From CAWJMD01 sp963843835 (GTDB lineage Bacteria; Actinomycetota; Actinomycetes; Actinomycetales; CAWJMD01), in assembly GCA_963843835.1 (NCBI GenBank), contig CAWJMD010000002.1, positions 124,001 through 188,000 on the forward strand: a stretch of 64,000 bases of DNA, written 5' to 3'. The position numbers and the translations under genes were made by a program. Below the pieces are notes generated by a model. The model made no database searches, was not told where the DNA came from, and saw only the letters and a list, made by a program, of their open reading frames with translations. Positions 18,302 through 28,109 of this stretch are shown here, piece after piece (position 1 is the first letter of the stretch; the number at the start of each line of letters is the position of its first letter).

Positions 18302-19090
18302 TCAGGCGGGGGCCCGGTGCCTCCCCGCGCCCGGCTCCGCGGCGCTGTCGTGGACGACGAGACCGTCGCCCATCTCGACCACCCGGTCGGCCAGGTCCAT
18401 GAGCACCGGGTCGTGGGTCGCGACGACGACGGTGACGCGCTGCTCGTCGACGAGCCGCCTCAGCAGCTCCATCACCGCCCGGCCGGTGAGGGAGTCGAGC
18501 TGCCCCGTCGGCTCGTCGGCGATCAGCAGCTCGGGCTCGTTGGCCAGGGCCCGCGCGATGGCCACGCGCTGCTGCTGGCCCCCGGAGAGCTCGGCCGGCC
18601 GTTGGTGCAGGTGTCCGGAGAGTCCCACCAGTGACAGCAGCTCGGCCACGCGCTGTTCCCGTCGCGCCGCAGGCGTTCCCACCAGCCGCATCGGAACGCC
18701 CACGTTCTCGGCCGCCGACAGGATGGGCAGCAGGCCGAAGGACTGGAAGACGAAGCCGATGCGGTGCCGTCGCAGCTGCACCAGCTCCTCGGCCGACATC
18801 GCGGCAAGGTCCTGGCCGTCGAGCAGCACGTGTCCGGTGTCCGGCGACTCCAGGCCGCCGAGGCAGTTCAACAGCGTCGTCTTGCCCGACCCCGACCGTC
18901 CGCGGACCACCAGCAGCTGTCCGCGGGGGACCACCACCGTGACGTCGCGGAGCGCCTGGACGGCGGTCTCCCCCACCCCGAACCGGCGGGACAGGTTCTG
19001 TGCGCCGAGCAGCGGCCCGGCACCGTCGGGTGACGACGTCCACGGCCGGCCGTTCTCCGGCGAGAGCCGTCCCGGATCGCGCCGTCTCAT
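18302..19090 (-). CDS. ABC transporter ATP-binding protein (MacB/LolD type), second ATPase of the operon
   Basis: 262 residues. Walker A is VRGRSGSGKTTLLN, the Q-loop region is FVFQSFGLLP, the ABC signature is AELSGGQQQRVAIARAL, Walker B is LLIADEPTGQLD, and the H-loop is VVATHDP. This composition belongs to the LolD/MacB/FtsE group, which drives mechanotransmission through FtsX-like permeases. ATG 19090 overlaps the stop of the preceding ATPase gene (ATGA). It is the last gene of a four-gene operon. Confidence 0.93.
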   Translation of the reverse strand: MRRRDPGRLSPENGRPWTSSPDGAGPLLGAQNLSRRFGVGETAVQALRDVTVVVPRGQLLVVRGRSGSGKTTLLNCLGGLESPDTGHVLLDGQDLAAMSAEELVQLRRHRIGFVFQSFGLLPILSAAENVGVPMRLVGTPAARREQRVAELLSLVGLSGHLHQRPAELSGGQQQRVAIARALANEPELLIADEPTGQLDSLTGRAVMELLRRLVDEQRVTVVVATHDPVLMDLADRVVEMGDGLVVHDSAAEPGAGRHRAPA

Positions 19091-20025
19091 CGGCCCTGCT
19101 CCACGACCGTGGGCTGCTGGTCCGACGGCCGCACCTCGATGTGGTCGGTCTCCAGGTCGAGCCGGACCCTGCGCCGCAGCTCGAGCGCGTCCACGAACTC
19201 CCTCGGGAGCTGGAGCCGCCCCGCGGCGTCGAGCACCGCGTACTCCTCGGCCACGTGGGACTCCGTCCCCTGCTCGTCCACCACGGTCCTGCGCAGCACC
19301 TCCGAGGACGTGCGGCCGTCACGGATGCCGATCGTGCGCCGCACCTGGCTGGACACGCTCTGGTCGTGCGTCACGACCAGGACCGTCACGCCCAGCTCCC
19401 GGTTGACGTCGCGGAAGGCCGCGAACACCTCGGCCGACGTGGCCGAGTCGAGCTCCCCGGTCGGCTCGTCGGCCAGCACGACCTCCGGTGAGTTGGCGAG
19501 CGCCACGGCGATCGCCACGCGCTGCTGCTGACCCCCCGATATCTCCGAGGGCCGCCGGTCGGAGCACCGGCCGACGCCGAGCAGCTCCAGCAGGTCGGAT
19601 GAGCGACGACCGCGTTCGGATCTCGGGACCCCCGCCAACGACATCGGGAGCGCCACGTTCTGCTCCGCGGTGAGGTAGGGCAGCAGGTTGCGGGACGTCT
19701 GCTGCCACACGAACCCGACGGTGTGGCGCTGGTAGGCGACGCGCTCGGACCGGCCCATCGTGAAGAGGTCGTGGCCGGCCACCCGGGCCGCACCGGCGCT
19801 GGGCACGTCGAGCCCCGAGAGGATCGCCAGGAGCGTGGACTTGCCAGAGCCGGAGGCACCGACGATCGCGACGAGCTCGCCCGCGTCCACGTTCAGGTCG
19901 AGACCCTGCAGGGCGACGACCTCGACCCGCTGCCCGTGACCCGCGTCGACCGTGAAGATGCGCACGAGGTTCTCGCACCAGACCACTGGACCCGGCCCGT
20001 GCCGCACCCCGTCCTCATGAGCCAT
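19087..20025 (-). CDS. ABC transporter ATP-binding protein with AbrB-like C-terminal extension
   Basis: About 312 residues. Residues 20-235 form a LolD/MacB-type ATPase: Walker A VGASGSGKSTLLA, Q-loop FVWQQTSRNLLPY, signature SEISGGQQQRVAIAVAL, Walker B VVLADEPTGELD, H-loop VVTHDQ. After a short linker, residues 255-305 (EYAVLDAAGRLQLPREF, then RRRVRLDLETDHIEVRP) look like a SpoVT/AbrB-type swapped-hairpin domain. That is unusual on a transport ATPase. ATG 20025 shares its A with the stop of the permease gene (TGATG). It is coupled at its 3' end to the second ATPase. Confidence 0.88.
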   Translation of the reverse strand: MAHEDGVRHGPGPVVWCENLVRIFTVDAGHGQRVEVVALQGLDLNVDAGELVAIVGASGSGKSTLLAILSGLDVPSAGAARVAGHDLFTMGRSERVAYQRHTVGFVWQQTSRNLLPYLTAEQNVALPMSLAGVPRSERGRRSSDLLELLGVGRCSDRRPSEISGGQQQRVAIAVALANSPEVVLADEPTGELDSATSAEVFAAFRDVNRELGVTVLVVTHDQSVSSQVRRTIGIRDGRTSSEVLRRTVVDEQGTESHVAEEYAVLDAAGRLQLPREFVDALELRRRVRLDLETDHIEVRPSDQQPTVVEQGR

Positions 20026-22919
20026 CAGCCCGCCTCCCCTGCTCTCAGCACGGAGCCCAGCCGGGCCCGTGAACCGGACACCACCGCCACGACCACGGCC
20101 AGCACGCACGCCAGCACGACCCCTGCCAGGGTCGCCCCCAGCAACCCGGGGTCGACAGCCACCGCAGGACGGTCGTCACCCGTCGTGAACGACCGTAGGT
20201 CCACCGCCGGGTAGACGGTGAGGCTGACAGCGAAGCCGACCACCAGCCCGACCAGCAGGCCCGGGACGACGACCGGCAACGCCTCCCAGGCGACCAACGA
20301 GCCCGACTGCCTGACGTCCAGCCCCACGGTGCGCAGGCGGCTCAGCACCGTGGCGCGCTCTGCGGCGGCCGCCGCCAGAGTCAGGACGACGGCCAGCGCG
20401 CAGAGCAGGGCTGCCAGTGCTGCAGAGAAGCCGAACGACCCGAGTGTGCCCTGGACCAGGGGCCGGCTCCTGATCTGCTCCGTCGCGTCGGCGACGCTGG
20501 TCACCGGGGCGACAGTGCGCAGCGCCTGCGCCACCTGCTGCTCGACACCGGTGCCTGCGGCGGCCGTGCCCCCGGGGTCCGCGGCTGACGGGCCGAGATC
20601 GATCAGGGCGACCTGCGCGAGGGGCAGCCGCACGGCGCTCGAGGTGAGGGACCCCGTATCGGCCAGCACCCAGGGGCGGTTGCCCGACACGGGCAGCAGG
20701 CGCGAGGCGGTGCCGACGACGACACCGTCGACGGCACCCCGCCCGACGGTGACCCGGATCTCGGTGCCGATCGCCGCGACGTCGGAGGACGCCACCACCG
20801 GCACCGGCTCCCCCGACGCTCCCGCGCCATGCTCGTCCACGGCCTCCACCAGCCCGTCGAGCTCGGCGGCGCCCGGCACGTCGCGCTGGATCCGAGCGAG
20901 GGTCGCGACATCAGCGGCGAAGAGCTGGACCGAGCCGTCGTAGGTCGACGACGAGGCGTCCGCGTCTGCGTCGGTGACGCCGACGACGTCCGCTACGCCG
21001 ACGACCGCGTCGGCCACGGCGAGCGCCTCCGGCGCGAAGCCCGGAGAGGTCGTGCGGGCGTCGGCGCCCACGGCCTGCGCGGCCGCCGTGCGGACCCCTT
21101 CGGTGGCCGTGCTCGAGATGGTCACGCCCATCACGCTCGTGGCCGTGGCGAGGACCACGACCAGCATGGGCAGCGTGCCGGCCACCTGCTCACGTCCGGC
21201 GCGGGCGGCGCCCAGGAAGGTGACCACGCCGGACCCGCGCGAGGTCCGGTACGCCAGCCACCGCAGTGGCGCCGGGACGAGACGCGCCACGACCGAGGCA
21301 GAGGCCAGGGCCACCAGGAGCGGTGCGGCGGCGAGGAGGGGATCGGCGCCCGTGACGAGCTCCGGGTCGGCCGCCACGTCAGGCGCCGCCGCGAGACCCT
21401 GCGTGCGCAGGGCCGCCGTTGCCGCCACCGCGAGCAGGACGGTCAGTGCGTCGAGCAGGAGCCGGCGACGGCCCGGTCGTCCGGTGAGGGCCACCACGGC
21501 GTCCCGGCGACCCGTCCGACCCGTGCCGTCCCTCACCGCGAGGACCCCCAGGACCGGGAGCAGCACCGCGGGCGTGAGCGCCACCACCGCCGGCAGCGCC
21601 CAGCCCCAGGCACCCGGCCGGCCGTGCACCGCCAGATGCGCAGCGAACGTCCCCAGCAGTGCAGCGGGCGCCCCCAGCGCCACCCCTTCGACACCCTGGA
21701 TCAGGCCGACCTGGCGCGTCGACCCACCCCGGGCGACGAGCAGCGACAACGCCCGCCGCCTCCGCTCGACGACCAGCCGGGTCGCGAGGGTCAGCACGGC
21801 CAGGAGCACCCCGGCCAGACCTGCCGACACCAGCGCGACCACGGCGCTGGACGTCCGCTGCTGGCGCAGGTGCTCCAGCACGACGAGGTCGAGCCCGCTG
21901 GCCACCTTCAGCTCGATGGACCCCGGATCGGCCTGGGTCGGGTCTGGGCCGAGCGCGGACGGAGGAACCGGGAAGCGCTCGCCCTCCAGCCGCCGCAGCT
22001 GTGTCACCAGCTCCGTCGCCTGCACAGCCTCCACCCCGTGGCTGGCGACCGGGAACCGCACAGCCACCTGGGGGACCACGCTGCGGTACAGCTGCTCCGC
22101 GAGGACCCCGGCCGACTCAGGGGCCACGACGACGGTGCCGCTCTGGATGCGTCCCTCCCGGCTCGAGTAGCTCTCGCTCGGTTGGAGCAGCGTGCCGTCC
22201 GCGGTCCAGTAGGGGTCGGCAGGCTCCTCCGGCTCGAACACGCCGGAGACCACGGCGGTCAGCCGGTGGTCGAGCTGGACCACGGACCCCGGCGCGAGCC
22301 CGAACACCGTGGCCGTGTCCGACGACACCGCGACGGGGACCTCCGCGCGACCGACCTCCTCGCCCGGCGGTGCCGGTCGTGACGGGTCGGCGGTCTCCGG
22401 CCCCGGGGCGTCGGGAGCCAGCACACCGCGCCCCGGGGCGGAACCCGCAACCCAGCGCACCCGGGACCCGAGTCCGGGGTCCCCGACCACGTCCGCCTGG
22501 TCGCTCAGGACCGTGGCCCCGAGGACACCGGTGTCGTACTCGTCGGGCCGCTCGGGCGTCACCGAGAGCAGACCGAGCTGGCGATAGCGGATGCTGGCCG
22601 TGCCGGTGCCGACGCGCTCGCCCAACACCGGACCCAACCGGTCGTCGACGTCCTGCACGAGCTGCCGCAGCGGACCCGTCGGCTCGCCGGCGGACCCGTG
22701 GTCGAGCGGCACCTGACCACCCACGATGCCCCGCAGGTCACGATCGAGCGGAGCAGCGTCGTCGATGGCGGCGCGCAGCCCGTCGGTCGCGAGGTGCTCC
22801 GTGGCCCTCGGGACGGCCGAGGCCAGGAACGCCGCGACAGCGACCACCAGGACGACCGCAGCGCCGGCCGCCCGGTCGGTCGCCAGGTGCGACCGCAGCA
22901 GGGAGACACTGCCCGTCAC
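20025..22919 (-). CDS. FtsX-like ABC transporter permease (operon permease 2)
   Basis: About 964 residues from GTG 22919, seven bases after the stop of the first permease. The N-terminal hydrophobic helix is AAVVLVVAVAAFLASAVP. A large extracytoplasmic region spans residues 40-470. Then come three helices (LVSAGLAGVLLAVLTLATRLV and following), another periplasmic-type domain, and three C-terminal helices ending VVVAVVSGSRARLGSVLRAGE. This duplicated MacB-core/FtsX arrangement is typical of actinobacterial transporters thought to move lipids or peptides or to act as sensors. It has no signal peptide. It partners with the two ATPases downstream. Confidence 0.88.
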   Translation of the reverse strand: MTGSVSLLRSHLATDRAAGAAVVLVVAVAAFLASAVPRATEHLATDGLRAAIDDAAPLDRDLRGIVGGQVPLDHGSAGEPTGPLRQLVQDVDDRLGPVLGERVGTGTASIRYRQLGLLSVTPERPDEYDTGVLGATVLSDQADVVGDPGLGSRVRWVAGSAPGRGVLAPDAPGPETADPSRPAPPGEEVGRAEVPVAVSSDTATVFGLAPGSVVQLDHRLTAVVSGVFEPEEPADPYWTADGTLLQPSESYSSREGRIQSGTVVVAPESAGVLAEQLYRSVVPQVAVRFPVASHGVEAVQATELVTQLRRLEGERFPVPPSALGPDPTQADPGSIELKVASGLDLVVLEHLRQQRTSSAVVALVSAGLAGVLLAVLTLATRLVVERRRRALSLLVARGGSTRQVGLIQGVEGVALGAPAALLGTFAAHLAVHGRPGAWGWALPAVVALTPAVLLPVLGVLAVRDGTGRTGRRDAVVALTGRPGRRRLLLDALTVLLAVAATAALRTQGLAAAPDVAADPELVTGADPLLAAAPLLVALASASVVARLVPAPLRWLAYRTSRGSGVVTFLGAARAGREQVAGTLPMLVVVLATATSVMGVTISSTATEGVRTAAAQAVGADARTTSPGFAPEALAVADAVVGVADVVGVTDADADASSSTYDGSVQLFAADVATLARIQRDVPGAAELDGLVEAVDEHGAGASGEPVPVVASSDVAAIGTEIRVTVGRGAVDGVVVGTASRLLPVSGNRPWVLADTGSLTSSAVRLPLAQVALIDLGPSAADPGGTAAAGTGVEQQVAQALRTVAPVTSVADATEQIRSRPLVQGTLGSFGFSAALAALLCALAVVLTLAAAAAERATVLSRLRTVGLDVRQSGSLVAWEALPVVVPGLLVGLVVGFAVSLTVYPAVDLRSFTTGDDRPAVAVDPGLLGATLAGVVLACVLAVVVAVVSGSRARLGSVLRAGEAG

Positions 22920-22926
22920 CGCGATC

Positions 22927-25900
22927 TCACCGGATCTCCCACCGACGCAGCGCCGGACCCAGGGGGCCGAGGGGGCGGCGACGCAGGGCGGGTAGGCAGA
23001 CCAGAAGGGCACCCACCAGAGCCGCCCCCGCCAGGCCCGGCCACGGGACGCGCACGCCGACCGTCGACGGCAGGCCGGGACGGCTGGGGTCTCCCACCAG
23101 CGCGGGTCCGCACCACCACAGGACCGCCAGGCCGACGAGCAGCCCGGCGCCGACGGTGAGCAGCCCGACCGCGACCGCCTGCGCCGTGCGGGCGCGGCGG
23201 GTCTGGGCGCCGCTCGCTCCGAGGACGGCGAGCAGGACCTCGTCCCGACGACGCTCCCCACTCCCGGCCGCAGCCGCGGCCGCCACCCCCACCAGCGCCA
23301 GGACGCCGGTCGCCCCCGCCCCGGCCCACGTCGCGCGGTCCGCGGAGACGGCGACGGGGTCGGACAAGATGTCCTGAGCCACCGACCGCCGGTCGGTCAC
23401 CGCCACCTCGGTGCCCGCCGCCGAGGCCGCGTCACGCACCGCGTCCCGGACCCCCTCCCGGGCCGGCTCGTCGGAGGTGCCCGAGGGGGCGAGGTCGACC
23501 GTCCACGACTCGAAGGCGTCGGGCCGCCCCCCGCGGGCGATGGCCGCCAGGGCCGCCGCGCGGGCCGGCAGAACCACGGCCGGCGCGCCGAGGCCGGGGA
23601 CCGCAGTCACGACGTCGACGGCCGTCACGCCGCCGGACCCCCCCGCGCTCCCGGCCCCCAGGTGGAGCGTCTCCCCCTCCTCGCGGCCCAGTGCTCGGGC
23701 GAGGTCGGCGGTGACGGTCGCCGGCAGGGCACCGGGTGAGGTGCCTGGGACCGCACCCAGGGACCGGGGTCTCAGCCTGACCGTGAGCGGCTCGGGGCCG
23801 GACGCGGCGGAGACACCTGCGAGCCCACCGGAGAGCGCCGTCAGACCCGGGACAGGGTCGGAGGCCACCACCCAGGCCTCGGGCACGGGTCGCCGCAGCT
23901 CCCCGTCCTCGCCGCGGATGCCCTCGATCGAGTAGGAGAACGTCCGTCCGACCTCTCCGGGGGGCAGGGTCACGTCGACGGCGACGAGCTCCCACTCAGC
24001 GGCCTCCCCGGTGTCCCGTCGAGGCGTCGCCGGCAGCTCCACCACCGAGGACACGCGGGCACCAGCTTCGGGGTCTGCACCGGCGCTGACCGGTCGGGCG
24101 ACGACGTACCCGTCGGTGGACACCCACCAGGTCTGCGCCGTCACCTCCGGCGCCCCGGCGCCGGGAGCGGACGAGCCGACGGTCTGGTCGATCTCGACGA
24201 CCGCCCCGGAGGGTGCCCTCACGCCGACCGGGGGATCACCCGGCAGGGGGGCGTCGCTCGCCCAGGTCGTCGTCGCCACCACCGCCGGGCCCACGGCGGT
24301 GGTGACCTGCTCGGTGTGCACGGCTGTCACCGAGACCACTCCGTCGACCGCCGCGACGGCCGTCGCGACACCAAGACCCGCGTCGCGCTCGGCGTCCGCC
24401 GCCGTGCCGGCCGAGGTGGCGGTGACCCGCAGGTCGGCCCCGACCTGCTGGGTGGCGACCCGGTCCGTCTCGCTGCGCCGGAGCATGTCCTGTCCGCTCG
24501 CGAGGACCACGCCGCCCACGGCCACGGTCACCAGCAGCACCGCGACGACCTGGGCCGCCGGAGCCCGGGAGGCCGACCACGCTGCCAGCAGCGGGACGGC
24601 GCGCCCACGCCCGTCGAGGAGCCGTGAGGCCGTGCGCGCGGCCGGACCGACCAGCCGGGCGACGACCATCCCCCCGGCCAGCAGCCCCAGGGCCGGAGCC
24701 AGCACGACCAGGGGGTCGCCGCCGAACGGGGAGGACGTGGCCGCGACGTCCCGGAGGCCCCCTGGCGTCGTCCCGTGCCGACGCAGCAGCCAGGAGGTGA
24801 CGAGGGCCGCCGTGACGACCAGCACCGCACCACCCGTCATGGCGACCGCGGGGACGGCCCTTGGCGCCTGCCGGATCGCCGGGTTTCGAGCGGCATCCAG
24901 CAGCGCCGGAACCGCGATCAGGCCGGCACCGGCGAGGGCGGCCACCGCGACGGCCGAGCCCGCGACCGGAAGTCCGAGCACCACGAGCCCGGCCGCCACC
25001 ACCAGTGCGGGGAGGGCGAGCACGACCGACTCGACCGCCGACCAGGCGGCCACCTGGTGCCAGGCCGCGCCGCGCGAGCGGGCGAGCCGCGTCTGCCCGC
25101 CCCGGCGCCCGGCGAGCAGGCCACCGACCAGCATGGTGGACACCCCCGCCACGACGCCGACGACCAGGAGCGCGACCCGCGCGGAGGACGAGTCCGCCAC
25201 CACGGCTCTGGCCAGACCGGGCAGCAGGTCGCGGGCCTCGCCGTCGACGGAGGCGCCGGGCAGCCGGGGATCGGAGCGGACACGGCTCTCCAGTCGACCG
25301 AGGGCGGACGCGAGCGCCGTGGCGCCCCCGGTCGTCAGCCCCTCCGTCCGTGGGACGACGCGCCAGACGCGGGTCGCCGGACCCATCGCCCGCGGATCTG
25401 ACGGCACGAGAGGACCGACCGTCGAGGTCGTCAGCCTGCCGGTCAGCTCGAGCACAGAGCCGGCGACGCCAGCCTCCCCCAGACCGGTTGTCCCCGAGGG
25501 CGATCCGTGGGTGCCGACGATGTCGCCGACGCGCCAGGTCCCCACCACCTCGAAGAGCGAGGGGCCGTCTGCGCCCACGTCCACACCGACCGTGTCGCCG
25601 GCACCCACCCCCAGCGACGCGGCGGCGTCCGCCTGCAGGGTGGCGGGGACCGGTTCCCCGGCCCGTGGGGCGGAGTCCGGTGCCGGCCACCGGCCGTCGA
25701 CCAGCGTGGCAAGGGCCGGCAGGTCGTCGAACGACATCAGCACCACGGAGGACGCACCCGAGGGTGCGGGGACGGTCACGTCCGCGGGGGCCGTCCGCGC
25801 TGCCGCGAGGACGTGGACGCCGGTCCCCGACCGCCCGAGACCCGCGTCGGTCACGTCCTGACGGAGAGCGGCCGCCTCGGTGCCTTCGTCGGGCCATCCG

Positions 25901-26118
25901 GCTGAGAGCAGACCCTCTGTGGCGGTCGAGATCTCGACGGCGCGCTCAGTACCGGACGCGGCGCGCCAGCGGTCTCGCAGCCCCTGCTCACGGGCGTCCG
26001 TCTCGAGGGTGATCAGGGCGGCCGTGGCGGTGGACCCGACCACCAGCAGGACGGAGCAGGCAACGAGAAGGAGACGCTCGGTCCGCATGCGCGCCAAGGC
26101 GACTCGGTTGCCGCCCAC
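22927..26118 (-). CDS. FtsX-like ABC transporter permease (operon permease 1)
   Basis: About 1,063 residues. GTG 26118 is preferred because GGGAGG lies four bases upstream; a GTG at 26169 would add 17 residues without a ribosome site. The first helix is LLLVACSVLLVVGSTATAALI, a long extracytoplasmic domain follows, and hydrophobic helices cluster around residues 330-560 and 930-1050. It is homologous in layout to the next permease, though sequence identity looks low. The pair with two ATPases suggests one transporter with two different half-complexes. The substrate is unknown; no resistance or two-component genes adjoin. Confidence 0.87.
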   Translation of the reverse strand: MGGNRVALARMRTERLLLVACSVLLVVGSTATAALITLETDAREQGLRDRWRAASGTERAVEISTATEGLLSAGWPDEGTEAAALRQDVTDAGLGRSGTGVHVLAAARTAPADVTVPAPSGASSVVLMSFDDLPALATLVDGRWPAPDSAPRAGEPVPATLQADAAASLGVGAGDTVGVDVGADGPSLFEVVGTWRVGDIVGTHGSPSGTTGLGEAGVAGSVLELTGRLTTSTVGPLVPSDPRAMGPATRVWRVVPRTEGLTTGGATALASALGRLESRVRSDPRLPGASVDGEARDLLPGLARAVVADSSSARVALLVVGVVAGVSTMLVGGLLAGRRGGQTRLARSRGAAWHQVAAWSAVESVVLALPALVVAAGLVVLGLPVAGSAVAVAALAGAGLIAVPALLDAARNPAIRQAPRAVPAVAMTGGAVLVVTAALVTSWLLRRHGTTPGGLRDVAATSSPFGGDPLVVLAPALGLLAGGMVVARLVGPAARTASRLLDGRGRAVPLLAAWSASRAPAAQVVAVLLVTVAVGGVVLASGQDMLRRSETDRVATQQVGADLRVTATSAGTAADAERDAGLGVATAVAAVDGVVSVTAVHTEQVTTAVGPAVVATTTWASDAPLPGDPPVGVRAPSGAVVEIDQTVGSSAPGAGAPEVTAQTWWVSTDGYVVARPVSAGADPEAGARVSSVVELPATPRRDTGEAAEWELVAVDVTLPPGEVGRTFSYSIEGIRGEDGELRRPVPEAWVVASDPVPGLTALSGGLAGVSAASGPEPLTVRLRPRSLGAVPGTSPGALPATVTADLARALGREEGETLHLGAGSAGGSGGVTAVDVVTAVPGLGAPAVVLPARAAALAAIARGGRPDAFESWTVDLAPSGTSDEPAREGVRDAVRDAASAAGTEVAVTDRRSVAQDILSDPVAVSADRATWAGAGATGVLALVGVAAAAAAGSGERRRDEVLLAVLGASGAQTRRARTAQAVAVGLLTVGAGLLVGLAVLWWCGPALVGDPSRPGLPSTVGVRVPWPGLAGAALVGALLVCLPALRRRPLGPLGPALRRWEIR

Positions 26119-26197
26119 GACACCTCCCGGCCCGCTCCGTCCCTGCGCTGAGGTGTGTTCTACGCCCACACAGGTCCGGTCGTCTCCGGAACGGAGG

Positions 26198-27598
26198 TCA
26201 CAATCTGGTCGCGAGCTTCCTGCAGGCGATCTGCACGGGGTCCCACACGGGCGAGAAGGGCGGCGCGTAGGCGAGATCGAGCTGCGAGACCTCGTGCGCG
26301 GTCAGCCCGGCGGTCAACGCGGTCGCGGCGACGTCGATGCGCTTGGCCGCCCCGCGCCCCCCGGTGATCTGGCACCCGAGCAGCCGCCCCGTGCCTCGTT
26401 CACCCAGCACCCAGACGCTCATCGGATCCGCCTCCGGCATGTACCCGGACGCCGTCGTCGACTCGAGCCGCGCCGCCACGACGTCCAGGCCCGCTTGCTC
26501 GGCCCACACGGGGAGCAGGCCCGTGCGGGCGACCTCGACCGCGCCGGCCCGGGTGATGGCCGTTCCGACGGACCCGTGGAACCGCGCCTGCCCGCCACCG
26601 ATGTTCGTGCCGGCCACCCGGCCGGCCTTGTTCGCGTGCGTGCCGAGGGGAACGAACCACGCCTCGTGGAGCAGGCGGTCACGCACGGCGCAGCAGTCCC
26701 CGGCGGCCCACACGCCGTCCGCGACCCGCTGCCGGTCGTCCGGCACGAGAGCCCCGCCGGCCGTGCCGGCGCCCACCGTCAGGCCGGCGTCGACCGCGAG
26801 CCGCACCCGTGGCGCGACCCCGATGCCGATCGCCACCACGTCGGCGGGGAAGTCGCGCCCGTCGACGCACGCCACGCCGACCCGTCCGTCCGTTCCGGCC
26901 TCCAGCCCGCACACCTCCGTGCCGGTCACGACCTCGACGCCCAGGTCCCTCAGCCCCCTGGTGATCTCGGACCCCAGCTCCGGCACCAGGCTCGAGCTCA
27001 TCGGCTGATCGCCCCGCGTCACGAGCGTCGTGCGCACGCCTCTGCGCGCGAAGGCTTCGGCCGCCTCGACCCCGATGTAACCGCCGCCGACCACGAGCGC
27101 GCTGTCGGGGTCCCCTGCGAGCAGGGACTGCCAGGCGGCGCCATCGTCGAGGGTCTTGACCGGCAGCACGCCCTGCGGCGGGGGCGAGCCGGGGCCGGCC
27201 GAGCGCGCCCAGTCGGGCAGCTGCGCCTCGGCGCCGGTCGCGATCATCACCTCGTCGAACCCGAAGGCCAGGGTGCGGCCGTTCTCGTGGTCGCGCACCT
27301 CGGCGGTCCGCGCGTCGAGGTCGAGCGCGACAGCCTCGTGACGCATCCGCAGGTCGACCCCGCGCTCCCGGTGCTCGGCCGCCGTCCGCGCCACCAGCGC
27401 GTCCCCGTCGTCGACGTCCCCGGCCATCCAGTACGGGATGCCACAGGCGCTGTAGGACGTGTGCCCGCTCGACTCGACAGCGAGCACCTCGAGGTCCCGG
27501 CCCACTTCTCTGGCCGTGCGCAAGGCCTGGTGGGCGGCCGACATGCCCGCGGCATCGGCGCCGATGACGAGCAGACGGGGTGACGGGGAGGTGCGCAC
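26198..27598 (-). CDS. CoA-disulfide reductase-like / NAD(P)H-dependent FAD oxidoreductase
   Basis: 466 residues. The FAD motif is VIGADAAGMSAAHQAL, the NAD(P)H motif is VVGGGYIGVEAAEAF, and the second FAD motif is VWAAGDCCAV. The single active-site cysteine lies in TSYSACGIPYW, the signature of CoA-disulfide reductases, persulfide reductases and NADH oxidases of this family. The C-terminal dimerisation domain (GTNIGGGQARFHGS..., LDLAYAPPFSPVWDPV) is complete and there is no rhodanese fusion. It is monocistronic, 59 bases downstream of nothing obvious and 79 bases after the ABC operon start. The exact substrate is unproven. Confidence 0.88.
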   Translation of the reverse strand: MRTSPSPRLLVIGADAAGMSAAHQALRTAREVGRDLEVLAVESSGHTSYSACGIPYWMAGDVDDGDALVARTAAEHRERGVDLRMRHEAVALDLDARTAEVRDHENGRTLAFGFDEVMIATGAEAQLPDWARSAGPGSPPPQGVLPVKTLDDGAAWQSLLAGDPDSALVVGGGYIGVEAAEAFARRGVRTTLVTRGDQPMSSSLVPELGSEITRGLRDLGVEVVTGTEVCGLEAGTDGRVGVACVDGRDFPADVVAIGIGVAPRVRLAVDAGLTVGAGTAGGALVPDDRQRVADGVWAAGDCCAVRDRLLHEAWFVPLGTHANKAGRVAGTNIGGGQARFHGSVGTAITRAGAVEVARTGLLPVWAEQAGLDVVAARLESTTASGYMPEADPMSVWVLGERGTGRLLGCQITGGRGAAKRIDVAATALTAGLTAHEVSQLDLAYAPPFSPVWDPVQIACRKLATRL

Positions 27599-27657
27599 GA
27601 GGGCCAGCCTGCCTCAGGCGGGTCGCTCACGCCCCCCACCGCAGGTCGGGTCGCCTG

Positions 27658-28041
27658 TCAGCCGTCGTCGCGGCAGAGGCAGAAGGGGTGACCCGCGGGG
27701 TCCAGCAGCACGCGCACGTTCTCCTGCGGCTGGGCCCCGGCCACTGTGGCCCCCAGGGCGACGGCCTCGTCGACCGCGGAGTCGAGGTCCCCGACCTGGA
27801 AGTCGAAGTGCATCATCGGACGCTGCTCACCATCGACAGGCGGCCAGACGGGTGGCCGGTAGTCCGTCGCCTGCTGGAACACCACGAAGACGGACCCCTC
27901 GGGAGGCGCCAGGATCGCGGTGCCCGGCTCCTCGTGACCGATGGGCCACCCGAGCAGCTCCGAGTAGAACCTCGCCAGGGCACCTGGGTCAGGAGCCTCG
28001 ATGGCTGTTCCCCACCACATGCCCGACATCCGTGACTCCAT
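27658..28041 (-). CDS. VOC family (glyoxalase/bleomycin-resistance-like) protein
   Basis: 127 residues from ATG 28041. Two beta-alpha-beta-beta-beta half-modules are seen: WWGTAIEAPDPGALARFYSELLGWPI at the start and MMHFDFQVGDLDSAVDEAVALGA in the middle, ending VLLDPAGHPFCL. This matches the actinobacterial VOC subgroup of lone proteins. Metal-binding side chains (His/Glu positions) are only partly conserved, so catalytic activity is uncertain. An inverted repeat of ACAGAAC/GTTCTGT directly precedes the start and may be an operator. Confidence 0.85.
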   Translation of the reverse strand: MESRMSGMWWGTAIEAPDPGALARFYSELLGWPIGHEEPGTAILAPPEGSVFVVFQQATDYRPPVWPPVDGEQRPMMHFDFQVGDLDSAVDEAVALGATVAGAQPQENVRVLLDPAGHPFCLCRDDG

Positions 28042-28042
28042 G

Positions 28043-28073
28043 ACAGAACCTTGTCGCACATGTGGCGTTCTGT
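28043..28073. promoter_or_regulatory. Inverted repeat upstream of the VOC gene
   Basis: ACAGAAC (28043-28049) and GTTCTGT (28067-28073) are perfect seven-base inverted arms separated by 17 bases, directly abutting the VOC start codon. The arms are AT-richer than the surroundings. Position and symmetry suggest a repressor operator, but no regulator gene is next to it and no promoter boxes are obvious. Confidence 0.4.
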
Positions 28074-28109
28074 ACAGATCTGATGAGGGCCAGGCAGCAC
28101 CGGACGACG

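Noticed and set aside
24011..25861. A 616-codon open frame on the plus strand
   Set aside because: It lies antisense to the first ABC permease, has no ribosome site, and its composition (Arg/Pro/Ser-rich) is what a GC-rich antisense frame gives.
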